The notes beneath the pieces are model-generated. The model did no database searches and was not told where the DNA came from. It saw only the letters and a list, made by a program, of their open reading frames with translations. The translations under genes were made by a program, and so were the position numbers. From positions 62,001 through 126,000 of the forward strand of contig JBAIAA010000400.1 of the NCBI GenBank assembly GCA_037893245.1: DNA of 64,000 nucleotides, read 5' to 3'. Positions 10,351 to 23,200 of this stretch are shown here, in pieces. How positions within the stretch are numbered: position 1 is the first letter of the stretch; every line of letters starts with the position of its first letter. Origin of the DNA: Crossaster papposus. Lineage: Eukaryota; Echinodermata; Asteroidea; Velatida; Solasteridae.

Positions 10351-11413
10351 GGGAGGGTTTGGAGTTAATGATGAGTGATTCATTAACCGTCTCCTAGGAT
10401 TGTGACGCTGTGGAAGGAGAGCCTGGGTAAAATCAACAAGAAGGCTGCCGAGGCGTTAGCTGACCCCACCCAATACGAGAACCTGTTTGTGGGTCTCAAG
10501 GAGGCATTCAAGGGGGAGGACTACCTGAAGACTACCGAGAAGAGATACCCGGCAAAGGCCTACCCTAAGATCCCAGTAAGTCATGATCCAGATAGCATGA
10601 TTTCTTAATTAGTAATATTAAAAACGGATTTTTGTCTCACCAGAACTTGTCTCAGGTTGTACATGCATGGTTGTACATGTATGTGTCATTTTGTTTAAAG
10701 TTTCGACAAATTAGTCTTATATATGCAAAGTTAAAGTCTAATTCAAATCAAACTTGTATCATTGATGAATTAGTGTAACCTTCATATCATGGTTGTGTTA
10801 AAGGTCAAAGAACTGAGGTCATTTGAAGTCGAGTTCTAAAATAGGCTTGAATTGTCAAATTCTTTGAATTCGTTGGATTTTCCTTATTTTAATTTTGTTT
10901 TCTCCTTCGCTTCATTCAGAGCAACTCTGAACGAAATGTCTTGGAAGAAATGAAGGAGGCGGCAGCAAGTGGAACATTCACGGAGGTAAGAAAAAAACCG
11001 GAAAGAATGCCGCCATATCCTGCCGCCACTTTTTTGAAGAAACAAGTGGCGTCGGGGTACAACATTCTTCAACAAAATTATGTTATTAATTTGCAGTCTA
11101 TACCCAGATAATGGCATTAGTACAAGACCCTTGTTAACTATTAAAAACAAAATGCCAAGTAGGTTCATGTAACGTGTTCTTACAATTTCAGGACCAAGCA
11201 ATCCTGGAGGATCCAGCGATATCCGAACCAACACAGGACTCACCAGCACCAGAGCCAGCCGCGACAACGAGCCAACCTCCGGCAGAGGCCGAACCGACAC
11301 CCCCGCCCACCCACACCCCCGACGATGACCTAGACCTTGACTTGGATGACTTGAACATCGATGATAACCTCGACACGGGGGACGTCAATTTGGACGATTT
11401 TTTAGATGACTAG

Positions 11414-14227
11414 GGCACGATAAATAGATTCTGTAATACTTGCTATTATTGCAACAGATAGTAGTCGCCAAAAGTTGGATTTTGCGGAGTGGCATGAAGT
11501 CTTTTTCCTCCCCTTCAAGTGGCATAATCCGTGCTCTTCATACTAATTTTTTTTTTTCTCTCAAAAAATGTTGAACATGTATGTTTTATTTCATCACATA
11601 CTTTCACACCAACTTCCAAATATGTTTGGAGAAGTCTTAAAAACGGCTTAGAGACAACTAAAATGTTTTACCAAAACTTGAATTAACAGAAGAGGTTGCT
11701 TTTACAAAAAGTATGAGAAGGGAATAAAAGATTCTCAATAAACAATGCCATAGAAATAAATAGTCCGCACGGTATCAAGTTGAACATTCCTAAATTTGGA
11801 TCACAATTATCTTGTTGTTGAGTGTACAGTACATTTTACTAACGCCGTATTTTAAATTTGGTGTTCCTTACTCAATGTGACCACAATTGTTTGGTTTTCT
11901 TCGAAATTATGTACTATCGCTTCAAGTTCAAGTTATAACTTGAAATGAAAAAACGAAGAGTAGATTGACCCTGTCCTTTTTGTTCTGGTCAAAATGTTAT
12001 TTCATTGAACATGAATAAGATTAAAACTGCTGCAAACTGCTTACTGGCTGGAATGACCTGAAATATATGTAACAGGTTTGTGTGTGCTATAAATGCGACT
12101 CACACTGTACACAATATATTTCTTAAAGTTCACGCTTCTTTTAGGCAAACAAGGTTATTTTTATTCTTTTTCCAGACTAGTTTTAAAAGGGGAAGATTTA
12201 ATTACGCTGTTGCGTGTAATGTACTATCTTTCTGTAAGATAGTAAGCACACAAGTTAAATACCCAGTTGGTCTCGACAAACATTACACAGTAAAAATATA
12301 CATAAATGAAAATATTATTAAATTATTAAGTCGAAATGGCCTATCTTGCTGCAGACTTGATTGAACTCAGACTGAACTCCAACTGAAGGGGGGTCTCTGG
12401 GGACTTGCAGGAGAAATGGTAGAACAGGTCACACAGGTGGACGAAAGTTCTAGGAGTTGAAGTTAATGTAGCTTGCTGGAGTTCGGGACATAGCTTTTGT
12501 TCAATCCTTGATCAGAGGATGAACTTGTCCTGATAAAAGCAGATCCGAACAGCCACGAACCACTGTCTAGTCTTGACTACTCTAACGGTACTCTCTGCTG
12601 TTATGTTCTCCGCAAATAATGTGTTTGTACCTAGAGCAGGACAGGGGACGAATTTTATGAGTAGGGCAGGTTCAAATGTGGAGACAGGAGGCAGATTAAC
12701 TGGAGCAATTTCTCCTGACAGTCTGCCTCTAATGGAGTCCAGTGGCCAAGTGAATAATATACTAAAATAACATAATACGTGCATGCCTAAACTAAAAAGT
12801 AACAACAAATATATATAGTGCATGTTTTAAAATCAAAGTGTCCCTTTAATAAGAACTTGGGTGAGGCCAGGTCATGGTTACTACCGCTGGTCAAAGCCCT
12901 CAGCCGCAGCACCATCCTATTCCTACAGAGAAATGATTGATTACTGCCAAGGACATTTAGGCCAGAAAGTGTAACCCCAAACATAAGAATATTGCCACAC
13001 AATGTCTTATTAAAGCAACAGGTGGTTTTGTAATTTATCACGTTTACCAACACAACACTTCACTGAAATGACTAAAGTACCTTCAGAATTAAGAAAGTTT
13101 AAAAGTAATATTAAACAAGGTCAAAAGTGAATAAGTATTGGACTGTTCAAATAATTAGTCATATAATTCATAAATCATCATAGATTTATTAATAATAATA
13201 GCCACTTTCTGCATTTTTTTTGCTCTTTCAAATAAGCCTTTTTTGCAGTAACACTCGCGCCCTAAAGACTTAACTGCAAAAAGCTTAACTGTTGTTAGCG
13301 TGATACTTGTTTTCCAGCATTTTCAATTTTGATATTGTACATTGACATCAACAACAACATTTACATTGTGTCAGGTGCTAGAAAATGACAAACATTAATT
13401 TATGTGCAACTCACACTCCAAGTTTAATCAATTACAAAATCAAATAAGGTAAAGGTGATTAATGACTTCCTTCAACAGTAATATGAATACAATTATGTTG
13501 ATATTAAAACAAATCAAAATATAACGATAATTAATAATTATCATGCTGAGTGATTTGAGTAAATTTGCCCTCAAAATCGTCTGCTTTCCCCGACGCATTC
13601 CCTGACGTCTATTGCTGAAAAACAGTACCCAAACAGCCTGGTGCCCAGCACAGCAGCAGTAGACATCGCACACAAAAATGCAGTCACTGAGTCAGTCGCA
13701 TTTTAACCCTACATAAACTATTTCTCAGGGGTATAAGACCCAACTGTAAGAACCAAACAAAGTTGAATGGAATCCGAAACCCATATCAACAATTCATAAT
13801 CCATCGAGGTTAAAATAGTTACAATTTCCAAAGAACTGTACGCCCGATCGTCGACAACAAGCTGGAAATGGAATGTAAACTCAAAAATGGCGGACGATTG
13901 TTTTGGACCAGGAGAATCACTCCTTTAGGGAAGGATATATGACATGAACAACGTCCACTATCTTTTTCATTGAGAAATACTGTTCCAGTTTCTTACATAC
14001 AATACTATTTCTGTCATTAAGCTTTTCCTTTGTTATTTTTAAAGCCTTGTAATAAAACAAACACCTAAAATGTAGGTGTTTAGGTATTTAGGCTAAATAG
14101 TTACTTATACCAACAACACCTTACAAATAAATGGAATGCTCCACCGGTGAGATCACGAAAAAATTCGAGATTTGCTGCGATTGCGAGATTTGACACGTCA
14201 GTTCAACCAACACGTCGGTGGTACAGG
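11414..14227. other. Intergenic spacer 1 (3' UTR, spacer, promoter)
   Basis: It holds the 3' UTR with poly(A) signals, an 18-bp perfect palindrome TTCAAGTTATAACTTGAA (11927-11944) and a stretch at 12512-12823 open on the minus strand for 103 codons. That stretch could be an antisense terminal exon or a dispersed repeat; I do not recognise it. An AAAATGGCGGAC motif near 13887 resembles a YY1-type promoter element. It carries a 7-bp insertion near 13530 that spacers 2 and 3 lack. Confidence 0.6.
11723..11742 (+). terminator. Polyadenylation signals, locus 0
   Basis: Two AATAAA hexamers (11723-11728 and 11737-11742) lie about 310-330 bp after the COPB2 stop codon and fit a short 3' UTR. Confidence 0.6.
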
Positions 14228-14230
14228 ATG
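14191..14230 (+). promoter_or_regulatory. ACGTCA/CRE-type motif next to COPB2 exon 1, locus 1
   Basis: TGACACGTCA (14191-14200) is the partly palindromic site bound by the CREB3/CrebA/ATF6 bZIP family, which activates secretory-pathway genes. A second CACGTC lies at 14211-14216. They sit in a CpG-containing stretch just upstream of an ATG (14228-14230) that has A at -3 and a GTGAGG donor directly after it. This supports a promoter or 5' UTR for COPB2 here. The start site of transcription is not determined. Confidence 0.5.
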
Positions 14231-17200
14231 GTGAGGGAAAACTTCGTTTAAATGCGATGAAAATGTCGGTTTTTTGTTTGCGTTTAGAGTTCCAAAACTT
14301 GTGTAGAGTTTGGTTAAAAAAGATATAAGTTATTTCATATTTCTAAACCTCTATTTTTATAATTATTTAGTTGATCGATAAGCACATGTATTCGCATTTT
14401 TGTATCACTGACACTGTGGAGACATGGCTTTGTTCTCGTGTACAAAATGGTTAGAAAGTCGAGCACGTTTTTCAAAATGCTCCCATTTTAACCATAATTT
14501 TTTTCCTGGGTTGAAATTTCGACCTAATATACCCTATATTATACCCTAACCCAAACACTAACCCTAACCCACATCCTAATCCTAGTTTTTGAGTAATTTA
14601 AGTAAAATCCAAAAATCTAATTCGTGAAATTCCCAATGGAGACCTATTCATCTATAGAAATTTACCCTCCGGAGACGTTTTGTCTCCATTGTACACATTG
14701 TGTTCATGTCTCCAGAGGGTACCGTATTTCGGAACATACATTGGAAAGTCGTGTATTTCGGACATATGCATGAATTTATTTGCCGTGCAAAGGTTGAACT
14801 TTTTGAGATATACAAATTAGATTTGGTAACATCAAAAAGTGAATAAAAGTATACCCAGCTGTACAGTGGCATTTTTATAATTGTCATGATTGTTGTTTCA
14901 ACTTTCACAGGATTATATTTACTTTTATTAGGCTAAATAGAAATTTTTTAAAGTTTATCGTCCGGGGAGGTTTATTTTTTTTAAGTTGGCAATGGTGGCA
15001 GATGGATTCTAAAATTTTCTTGACATTTGTGCCCAGATAAGCCTTAAAATATATTCTAGATTTGCATACAGAGCTTTTATTGATATTGGCATCAATTTGG
15101 CTGAAAGAAAAAATTTGGCTGAAAGAATAAATTTGGCTGAATTGACAAAAGGACTAAACTAAATTGTAAACAAAAAGGGGGGGGGGGTGATGAGAAACAG
15201 AGTTTATTAGAAAGAATGTAGGAACCATGGCCACTTTGGTTGTGTACAAAGTCTATGGTGAGTTGAGTGTATTTCTAAACTATTTTCGAATGTTTTTATT
15301 TTTTTGTTGAAAATTAAGTTTTTGTATTCTTTATTGTTTCTTGAGAGAATATATGTCAGAATGCAACAGTCTTTGCATTTGCAGTTTAATTATTAATTTT
15401 GAACAAGAACATTCACTAGTACTAGTAATATTGTCCGATAAGAAACTGTTTTAATTGTTTACTTTGCCTTGGGTGTCAATTTGTTAACAATTGTAAACAT
15501 ATTTATTATTTTTTATATTTTCTTTCAGCCTCTCAGACTTGATATAAAGGTAAGAAAGTGCATTTGTCTGTCATTTAAAATGCAGAACTGTGTGAATATA
15601 TAATTGGCATTTTTAGAACAATGGGCATAGATCTAGAATGAAAATTTGGAAGTCGCAATACTGTGCACGGAAGTCCCAAAACTTAAGTTATTAAAAACAT
15701 GTAGCACAAGAAAATTACTTCCCATGAAACAACAAGTTCAACATGCCTTTAGTGCTGAGTCAGTAAACTGTGTCAAATGAAAATTATAGAAATTTTGCCA
15801 GCTAAAGAGTGAATAAAGTTGATCTGAATTTAGTATTTTGGATGTCTTTCAGCACTATCTTGCATAGATTATCCCATCTGCATCTTAAACCTAATAGTTG
15901 TCTGACATAGCCTAAATATGTTGAATGTAAATAAGAATTTTGGGGTTTAATTTTGGGTTTAATTTGCTTCACTTACAGCGGAGACTGTCGGCACGGTCCG
16001 ATCCTGTCAAGAGTGTCGACCTCCACCCTACGGAGCCATGGATGCTTGCCAGCTTGTACAATGGAAACGTTCACGTCTGGAACCACGAGTCGCAGGTCAG
16101 TTCAGGGTCAAAGGTCACATGAGGTCATCCAGTTGCACCAGATCAATGTCAGTTTTTGCAAATTTATATCTGATGATGATTGTGTTGTTTTGGAGCAATT
16201 TTATAATACAGGGCCCACTCACAACTTTCGACTTTATTTACCCTAGGACATAAAATGAACTGACCCTGACCCTAACCCTAACCCTGTATACCCCAATACC
16301 CATAAAATACAGGGCCACTTCATTCTATTTCATAGGGTAAATAAAACCAAGAATTGTGAGTGGGCCCTGCATGGGCCCTGCATTCTATAGTAAAGCTGTT
16401 TTTATTTTGTTTTTACAGACCCTGGTCAAGTCATTTGAAGTTTGTGACTTGCCCGTCCGAGCCGCAAGGTTTGTCCCCCGCAAGAACTGGGTTGTGGCTG
16501 GTTCAGTAAGTAAAGTGTGAATTAACTTAAACTTAAAAAGACAAATTGTCCTTGAAGTAGATGATGTATATTTGACCCAAATCCCCTTCACGGTATGAAT
16601 AGCTTATTCCTTAACTTCTGTTTGTCGTCTTTTGACTCGCAGGATGATATGCAGATCAGGGTCTTCAACTATAACACATTGGAGCGAGTTCATGTCTTTG
16701 AGGCTCATTCCGATTACATTAGGTCCATCTGTGTCCATCCTACACAGCCATACATACTCACTAGCAGCGGTGAGTCACTAGTCTCATATAATAATAATAA
16801 TAACTTTACTAACGACCACAATAGGTCGACACTTCCATAGGATTGTGTACAAAACTGACCCTGAACTAGCCCTATCCGTTGTACCCTAACCTAACTCAAG
16901 CCCTAGCCCTGGACTAGCCCTAGCCATTATACCCTAACGTAGCCCTAGCCATTAATTGTTGAGAAAAAGGCCTTGGAAGTTTTGTGTTCTGTACATGTAA
17001 TTACGAAAAAATGGAACCGTTCTTTCTCAAAAACACCTTTTTACACTACATACTATTTCTTAACAAAATATTGTTAGTAGTCATACCAAAGATTACAAAT
17101 ATCAGTAAATCTGCAAATATATTTTAAAAATCCACCCATTATTCACTATTTTGTATTTTTCTCCATTGTGGCCTGAGCCCAGTTCCGTCTCATTTTGCCA

Positions 17201-20200
17201 GAACGCCTCACATTTATCAATTCAAAACTTTTTTTTTTTTTTTTCAGATGACATGTTGATCAAGCTGTGGGATTGGGATAAGAAATGGACCTGTGCCCAG
17301 GTGTTTGATGGCCACACTCACTATGTCATGCAGATTATTATCAATCCGAAGGATAACAATACTTTGCCAGTGCTTCACTGGACAGAACCGTCAAGGTAAG
17401 AACAATCTGATTCTAGGCCACGCATACCGAGGCAACTTCCCGGCAACGCGACGCGTGCCTGACCGGCACGTTCACAGTGTATGCACAGGTGTATTTCATC
17501 CAAGTGTAATTACATACAAGTACGCAACGTCTTTGTCAAAAAATTACCAAAACCTTACCAAAACACCGCTTAACCGTGACTTTAGTCAAAAATACAAGTG
17601 CCAATTTCATGCTAAATTAAGCACAACAATACATTTAAATAATAGTACAATAAAGTTTTGCTCAGTAACAGCCAAAATTCTGTGTGTTTTTCATGCTAAG
17701 CAAAAGCCAGCTGAATATCAATCACAAACAATATACGTCACGTGGAATCGTAACCGTGTTTTTGCCAAGGAATAATTTTTTGTACTTGGCAGGGTTTGAG
17801 GGTTTGAGGATTTGAGAAGATTTGAGATGGTTAGGGTCAATAATACAGAACTTATCCATTCGTGGCTTTAACAAATGCTTCTAGGAATCTGACCAGTTAA
17901 ACTGGCAAAAGAATAGACCTAACGATTTTTGTTTTGGTAACAGGTTTGGCAGCTTGGGTCCAGCACCCCCAACTTTACCCTGGAGGGTCATGAGAAGGGA
18001 GTGAACTGTGTGGATTACTACTGTGGAGGAGATAAGCCATACTTGGTGTCAGGAGCTGATGACAGACTGGTCAAGATATGGGATTATCAGGTCAGATAAC
18101 AAAACATAAACAAGTTTTAAAAGTTTAACCCCATCAAAGTGTTGGCTCAAGGAAAAAAAGAACTTGTACTTTGCAGTTTGTGTGCTAAAGTTGTCTTTAG
18201 TCTGGAGATAAGCATGAAGCTGGCAGCTGAAAACTTTCAGTTCAACTTTAACCAGTTGACGTCAGATGCCATGTTTACATTCAATTTTTTTTCTGAATTC
18301 AAAATGGATGACGAATAAGATAAACATGTCACAGGCAAGGCCGGAGATATCGGTCAGCAACTGGCTTGCAGGAAGCATTGCTGGAAATAACAGGGTGTGC
18401 TACCCACACATAACAGCTTGAACCCATCTCGAATCGAGGTTCGTGGAAACAAATCCCATGCCTCGAGCCCAGTCAATGTCAAAATAATCTTGGCGCAAAC
18501 TGATTAAAAATGTCTGGACTGCCCGACCGTAGATAGTAGAAACTTGCTGTGAACTCCACAGCTTTCTAAAATTCTAAAAGCAGGCGTGACTTCACTACTG
18601 CTTAAACTTGAAAAGATGCTCGCATTTTAGCATTCTCAGGCACATTCTCTCGCATTCTCAGGCAAAAAAACAACAATTGTGTTTCTTTTATTAGTTGGCT
18701 GTTAATTAAAGTACTTGACTACTCGTGATTAATTTCCTTGTGACTACTCTGGAGTGGCAAAATCCCTTACTCGCCCATCACTAATTTCATCTTCTTTTGG
18801 TCATCTTGTTTACAATTCCGTGTTTCTTTTTTTTCATAGAACAAGACGTGCGTCCAGACGCTGGAGGGCCACGCCCAGAATATCTCCTGCGTCAGCTACC
18901 ACCCAGAGCTCCCCATCATCATGACGGGATCGGAAGACGGTGAGAACCTGTAGATGTTATTTCTCTAAATGCTCAAAATTTTACGTGGAGCTGATTCGGT
19001 TGGGTGCAGAGGCGTTTTCCGTGACTTCCGAGTCTGTGTCCGAGGTTCGAGTCCGTCCCAAGCCAATAACTGGATCTGGTGTTTTTTTACGTGGAGCAGG
19101 GTCGGTTGGGTGCAGAGGCGTTTTTCTTGACTTCCAAGGCTGTGTCCGACGTTCGAGTCCGTCCCAAGCCAATAATTGATGTTTTTTTTGTTTTTTCAGG
19201 TACTGTGCGTATCTGGCATGCAAACACATATCGTCTGGAGACTACGCTGAATTACGGAATGGAAAGAGTGTGGGCCATAGCGAACATGAAGGGCAGCAAC
19301 AATATAGCACTGGGTTACGATGAAGGGAGCATCATCATCAAGGTAGGCGGACAAAGATTGAAAGCTGAGCGAATGTTCGCACCGAATGCTTCGTGACATC
19401 AAATTCATATCGCTTTCGCGTGAAGTATAAACTAGCTTTTAAGCAGTTGTTTGTGTTTGTATTTTTGACAGCTCGGTCGTGAGGAGCCAGCTATGTCCAT
19501 GGATTCTAGCGGCAAGATTATGTGGGCCAAGCATGCCGAGATCCAACAGGCTAATCTCAAGAGCATGGGAGGTAAGGTTCAGCTTTCAGATGTTATTTAG
19601 CGCAGCGGGCTCCGTGTGCAAACAAGATAGGGCACGTGTGCATACTGGTCTGTGTGTGTTTCGCATGAGTATGCATGAGTTATTTAGATTTTCTCTCGTC
19701 CCTCGCGAGTCCCTCACTCTTAGTCTTTCATTCTCAAGTGACAGGGTGCCTTGTGTCTGAGGAATCCTTTGTGGCCCGCCTTCCACGGGATTCTTCATTC
19801 TCAAGTCAAGTCACTATCTATTCACTATCTATGTTGAACTGATACGAAAGCCTTTCTTTGTCATTGTTCAACCACTTGTGACTGGCTTTATGAAAGAACT
19901 TGGGATTGGACTTGTGAAAAGACTTTACTCAAACTGTACATTTATTCCTGATAGCTGAAAATCAAGCAACAACATTGAGGTCAAAACCACCAAATTAAAC
20001 CTTCATAAAACGCAAACAAACAAGAAACCAAATACAACTAAACCCTTTGTTAGGCAGAAAAAAATGATAGTTTGGGAAGACGCTCTTTTTTAGTCGTGAA
20101 TCTGCGAGTGCTAGTTTCTGACTTTTTCAACATTTTCTGGGACCAGATTTGGAGATCAAGGATGGAGAGCGATTACCTCTAGCCATCAAAGACATGGGAA

Positions 20201-23200
20201 GCTGCGACGTCTATCCTCAAACTGTCTGCCACAACCCCAACGGCAGGTAAGGAAATAATAATAATTGGGGAGGCTAATATCCTTACTCGCAGCTTGTGTG
20301 CTGAATTGCGAAGGACGCGGCTACAACGTAGTCGAGTCGCTGGCACGTAAAGGCGCCTATGGCAGCCGGCCACATCGACTCATATAATGACTACGGAACA
20401 CAGCCTGAGATCGAAAGTGTTTGATTTTTCAGCTAAACATAGCAGATGGCTTGATTTTCTCTTGGTATTTATTTCACAATCTTAAAGGTAGAATACACCA
20501 TTTGCAGATATCAAAAAATAGTACTACCGAATTATTAAGAATTATCTTACTTATTGGAAAGTAAATAATGATTGTAGGCATCTAGTCAGGTCAGTTGAAC
20601 GATATTTACTATAAAATATAACCCCCAAATCCACCCATTCCTGATAATTCAAGCAATTACCAATGGGGTATCGTACCTTTAGGGTTTTTGTTCACGAATG
20701 CTGGAAAACAAGTTGAGGCAGCACTTTGTAAATTTTTTGTTTGTTTTTAGGTTTGTGGTTGTTTGTGGTGATGGAGAGTACATTATCTACACGGCAATGG
20801 CGCTCCGTAACAAGAGCTTTGGATCAGCGCTGGAGTTCATCTGGTCACATGATGCATCCGAGTAAGTTAATAGGCTGGCTGTCCGGTTAGTCCCGCCTCC
20901 TGGGGCCAATTTTCATGAAGCTGCTTAAGCAGTTCGCGCTGGGATTATTTTATTATCACCGAGCTGAGGGGCGGGATTATTTTTAACGAAACTCGATCCG
21001 AAGCGGGTTCAGGCCGATAGTGCCAGGAAGCACACCCATGTATTTCCAGCCTTGCTCGCTGCTGAAGAACATTTCCGGCCTAGCTCGCTGCTGACAGACA
21101 TTTCCGAACATGAACTTGGCGTGTTTATGCGTCATCCGTTTTGAATTTGGGGAAAACTTTGCGTTTATGTACGTCATCCGGCGCCAACTAGTTAAGCACA
21201 AAGTATTAAATATTCTAAAATTCATTTGTATTAAAAAAAAAAATGTATGTGTTTGATTTTGGTTATTCTCTGGTCACCATAGGTATGCCACCCGCGAGAG
21301 TAACACACTGGTAAAGATATTCAAGAACTTCAAGGAGAAAAAATCTTTCAAACCAGAATTTGGCGCAGAAGGTAAAATGTCTTTTTACTTCACTTGATAT
21401 TAGCAGAACAAATTAATACCCTTGAATACATTTTGAAACAGTGCCTACAAAAGTTATTATGCAAATTTATTCAAATTTATGTAGGAATTTACGGCGGAAA
21501 CCTGCTGGGTGTTCGTTCAAGCAGCGGTCTGGCATTCTACGACTGGGACACCGCGGAACTCGTCCGAAGAATCGAGATCATCCCAAGGCAGGTAGGGTCG
21601 CGTCGTTTTCTCAAAAGTTCTTCACAAGCCAGTTGCTTAAGTTCTGAGATATATTTACATGATAAGAATATTGTGCCGTCCTGGAATTATCAACTCTGGG
21701 CAAGTTCGATCAAGGACAATTTTTAAACCATAAGTTAACCATAGTTCAACTAACTCTGATCGAACTCGCGCCAGTCGACGTTGGCTGGACTAGCCTAGTC
21801 GCCTATTTGCGACCAACCTACCGCGGTTGGTCGTGCTGGTTATCAATAGCAAAAGTTTCACGGCAAAATGCAGCGGGGACCAACTATCAACCAAAAGCTG
21901 GCGGACAACTAAACTTTGCTGTGTAAAATGGCATATTTTTTTGTCCATGTTAGTTTGTGATTCTGTCACTTCTGTCACCAATGTACGATACAAATTTTGG
22001 TTATGTAAGATATCCTAAACCACGCAATCTCTATATGGTGTAATATCATGTTGAAGTATTGTTTTGCCATGAGGAGTACGATGTTTCAGCGCCACAAAGG
22101 TTTTACTGGACTAGTTCGCGTTACAACTTCATGGCACATGCACTAGGTATGTCGCAAACCAACCACTATTTCTTGATGAAACTTTCCCCCTGAATTATCA
22201 ACAAAAGTTCTTTTGACTAATGACTCGTAGTGCTGACATTTGATTGGTCCGTATTGTTGTCAGGTCTACTGGTCGGAGAGTGGCGATCTCGTCTGCATAG
22301 CAACGGACGAGTCGTATTTCATCCTAAAATTCAGCACAGACGCCGTCGCCAAGTCACAAGAGACCAACACAGGAATTACAGAAGACGGAATCGAGGAAGC
22401 TTTTGACGTGAGTGAATGATATACAGTCAAACCTTGATATAGTGGCCATCGATGGTGCCGGTTTCCTTGGCCACTATACGCAAGTGGCCACTATAGCAAG
22501 TACATGTGTCGCGACGACAAGAACTATTTTAGTCTGTGCGCTCGGTACCGTTTGTATAAAACACAAGTATGAAGTCCAGGAACCAAACAACAGGGGAGAT
22601 TTCAAAGTCAACAGAGGGCGCACTTCATTTCTGCGGCCGGAGTACACCGGTTTCACGGCAATGTAATTGTACATATTTTATTTGCAGTGGGCTATTATGG
22701 GTTGGCCACTGGCCACATTACGCAGTGGCCGCATTAGCAAGGAATGGTTATGGTATGTTTATGCAAGAATCAAACTGGGACCAAGCAAAGGTGGCCAGTG
22801 AAGCCAGGTGGCCGCTGTATCAAGGTGGCCGCAATGGCAGGTTTGACTGTAACAGACTATTCCTGCCTGTTGGTCAAACAATAAGTGTTAAGAGCATAGT
22901 AGACCTTTTATTGTACGCATATTTTTCTTGTTTGAAACGGCAAGAGTGCTTTGAATCTAAAGACGGGTGTTTGACGATTAACCTGATGAAGTTTTAGCTC
23001 TGTGAATGCTGTGTATTCCCCTAAAACAATTTTCTAGTATCTCTATTATCTGATTCCCAGACTTGTTATCATGAAACTCTATGGTTCTTGAATCTGGAGC
23101 TCATGCTTAATGGTAACACATAGCTCTCCTGTTAACCAGTTAACGAGCCGAGGCGCAGGATTATTTGTAATGAAACTTGATGTTACCGGGAAGCACACAC

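Larger units (their letters stand above)
2225..10668 (+). repeat. Duplication A second unit in locus 0, enlarged by nested duplication B
   Basis: The junction at 2224/2225 is base-for-base the same as that at 27423/27424. The block runs from the intron 14 side through exon 20 and on into normal intron 20 at about 10668. It is longer than its locus 1 counterpart because exons 17-19 are repeated inside it. Confidence 0.88.
1..11413 (+). pseudogene. COPB2: Locus 0: 3' part of a rearranged COPB2 (coatomer beta') copy
   Basis: This copy enters the window inside intron 18. Exons in order are: 19 (321-413), 20 with a nonsense codon (1954-2131), then duplication junction A, 15 (2494-2637), 16 (3772-3902), 17 (4391-4709), 18 (5049-5263), 19 (5858-5950), then junction B, 17 (7354-7672), 18 (8012-8226), 19 (8821-8913), 20 (10398-10575), 21 (10920-10985) and 22 (11192-11413, TAG stop). 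The exon order is therefore 19-20-15-16-17-18-19-17-18-19-20-21-22. Beta'-COP is a cytosolic COPI coat subunit that works with alpha-COP in Golgi-to-ER retrograde transport. All exons except the first exon 20 are open with GT-AG borders. The scrambled order plus the stop make a normal product unlikely, so I call it a pseudogene. Exons 1-14 lie outside the window. Confidence 0.75.

Noticed and set aside
13887-13930. Short ATGGCGGAC open frame as first exon of another gene
   Set aside because: It closes after 13 codons with no usable splice donor; more likely a promoter-type motif.
16261-16290. Interstitial telomere (CCCTAA)n
   Set aside because: Only two or three imperfect units inside a foldback element; not evidence of a chromosome end or fusion.
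19044-19054. A functional tRNA gene at the B box
   Set aside because: No matching acceptor stem or clear anticodon arm; the paired modules look like repeat-derived remnants.
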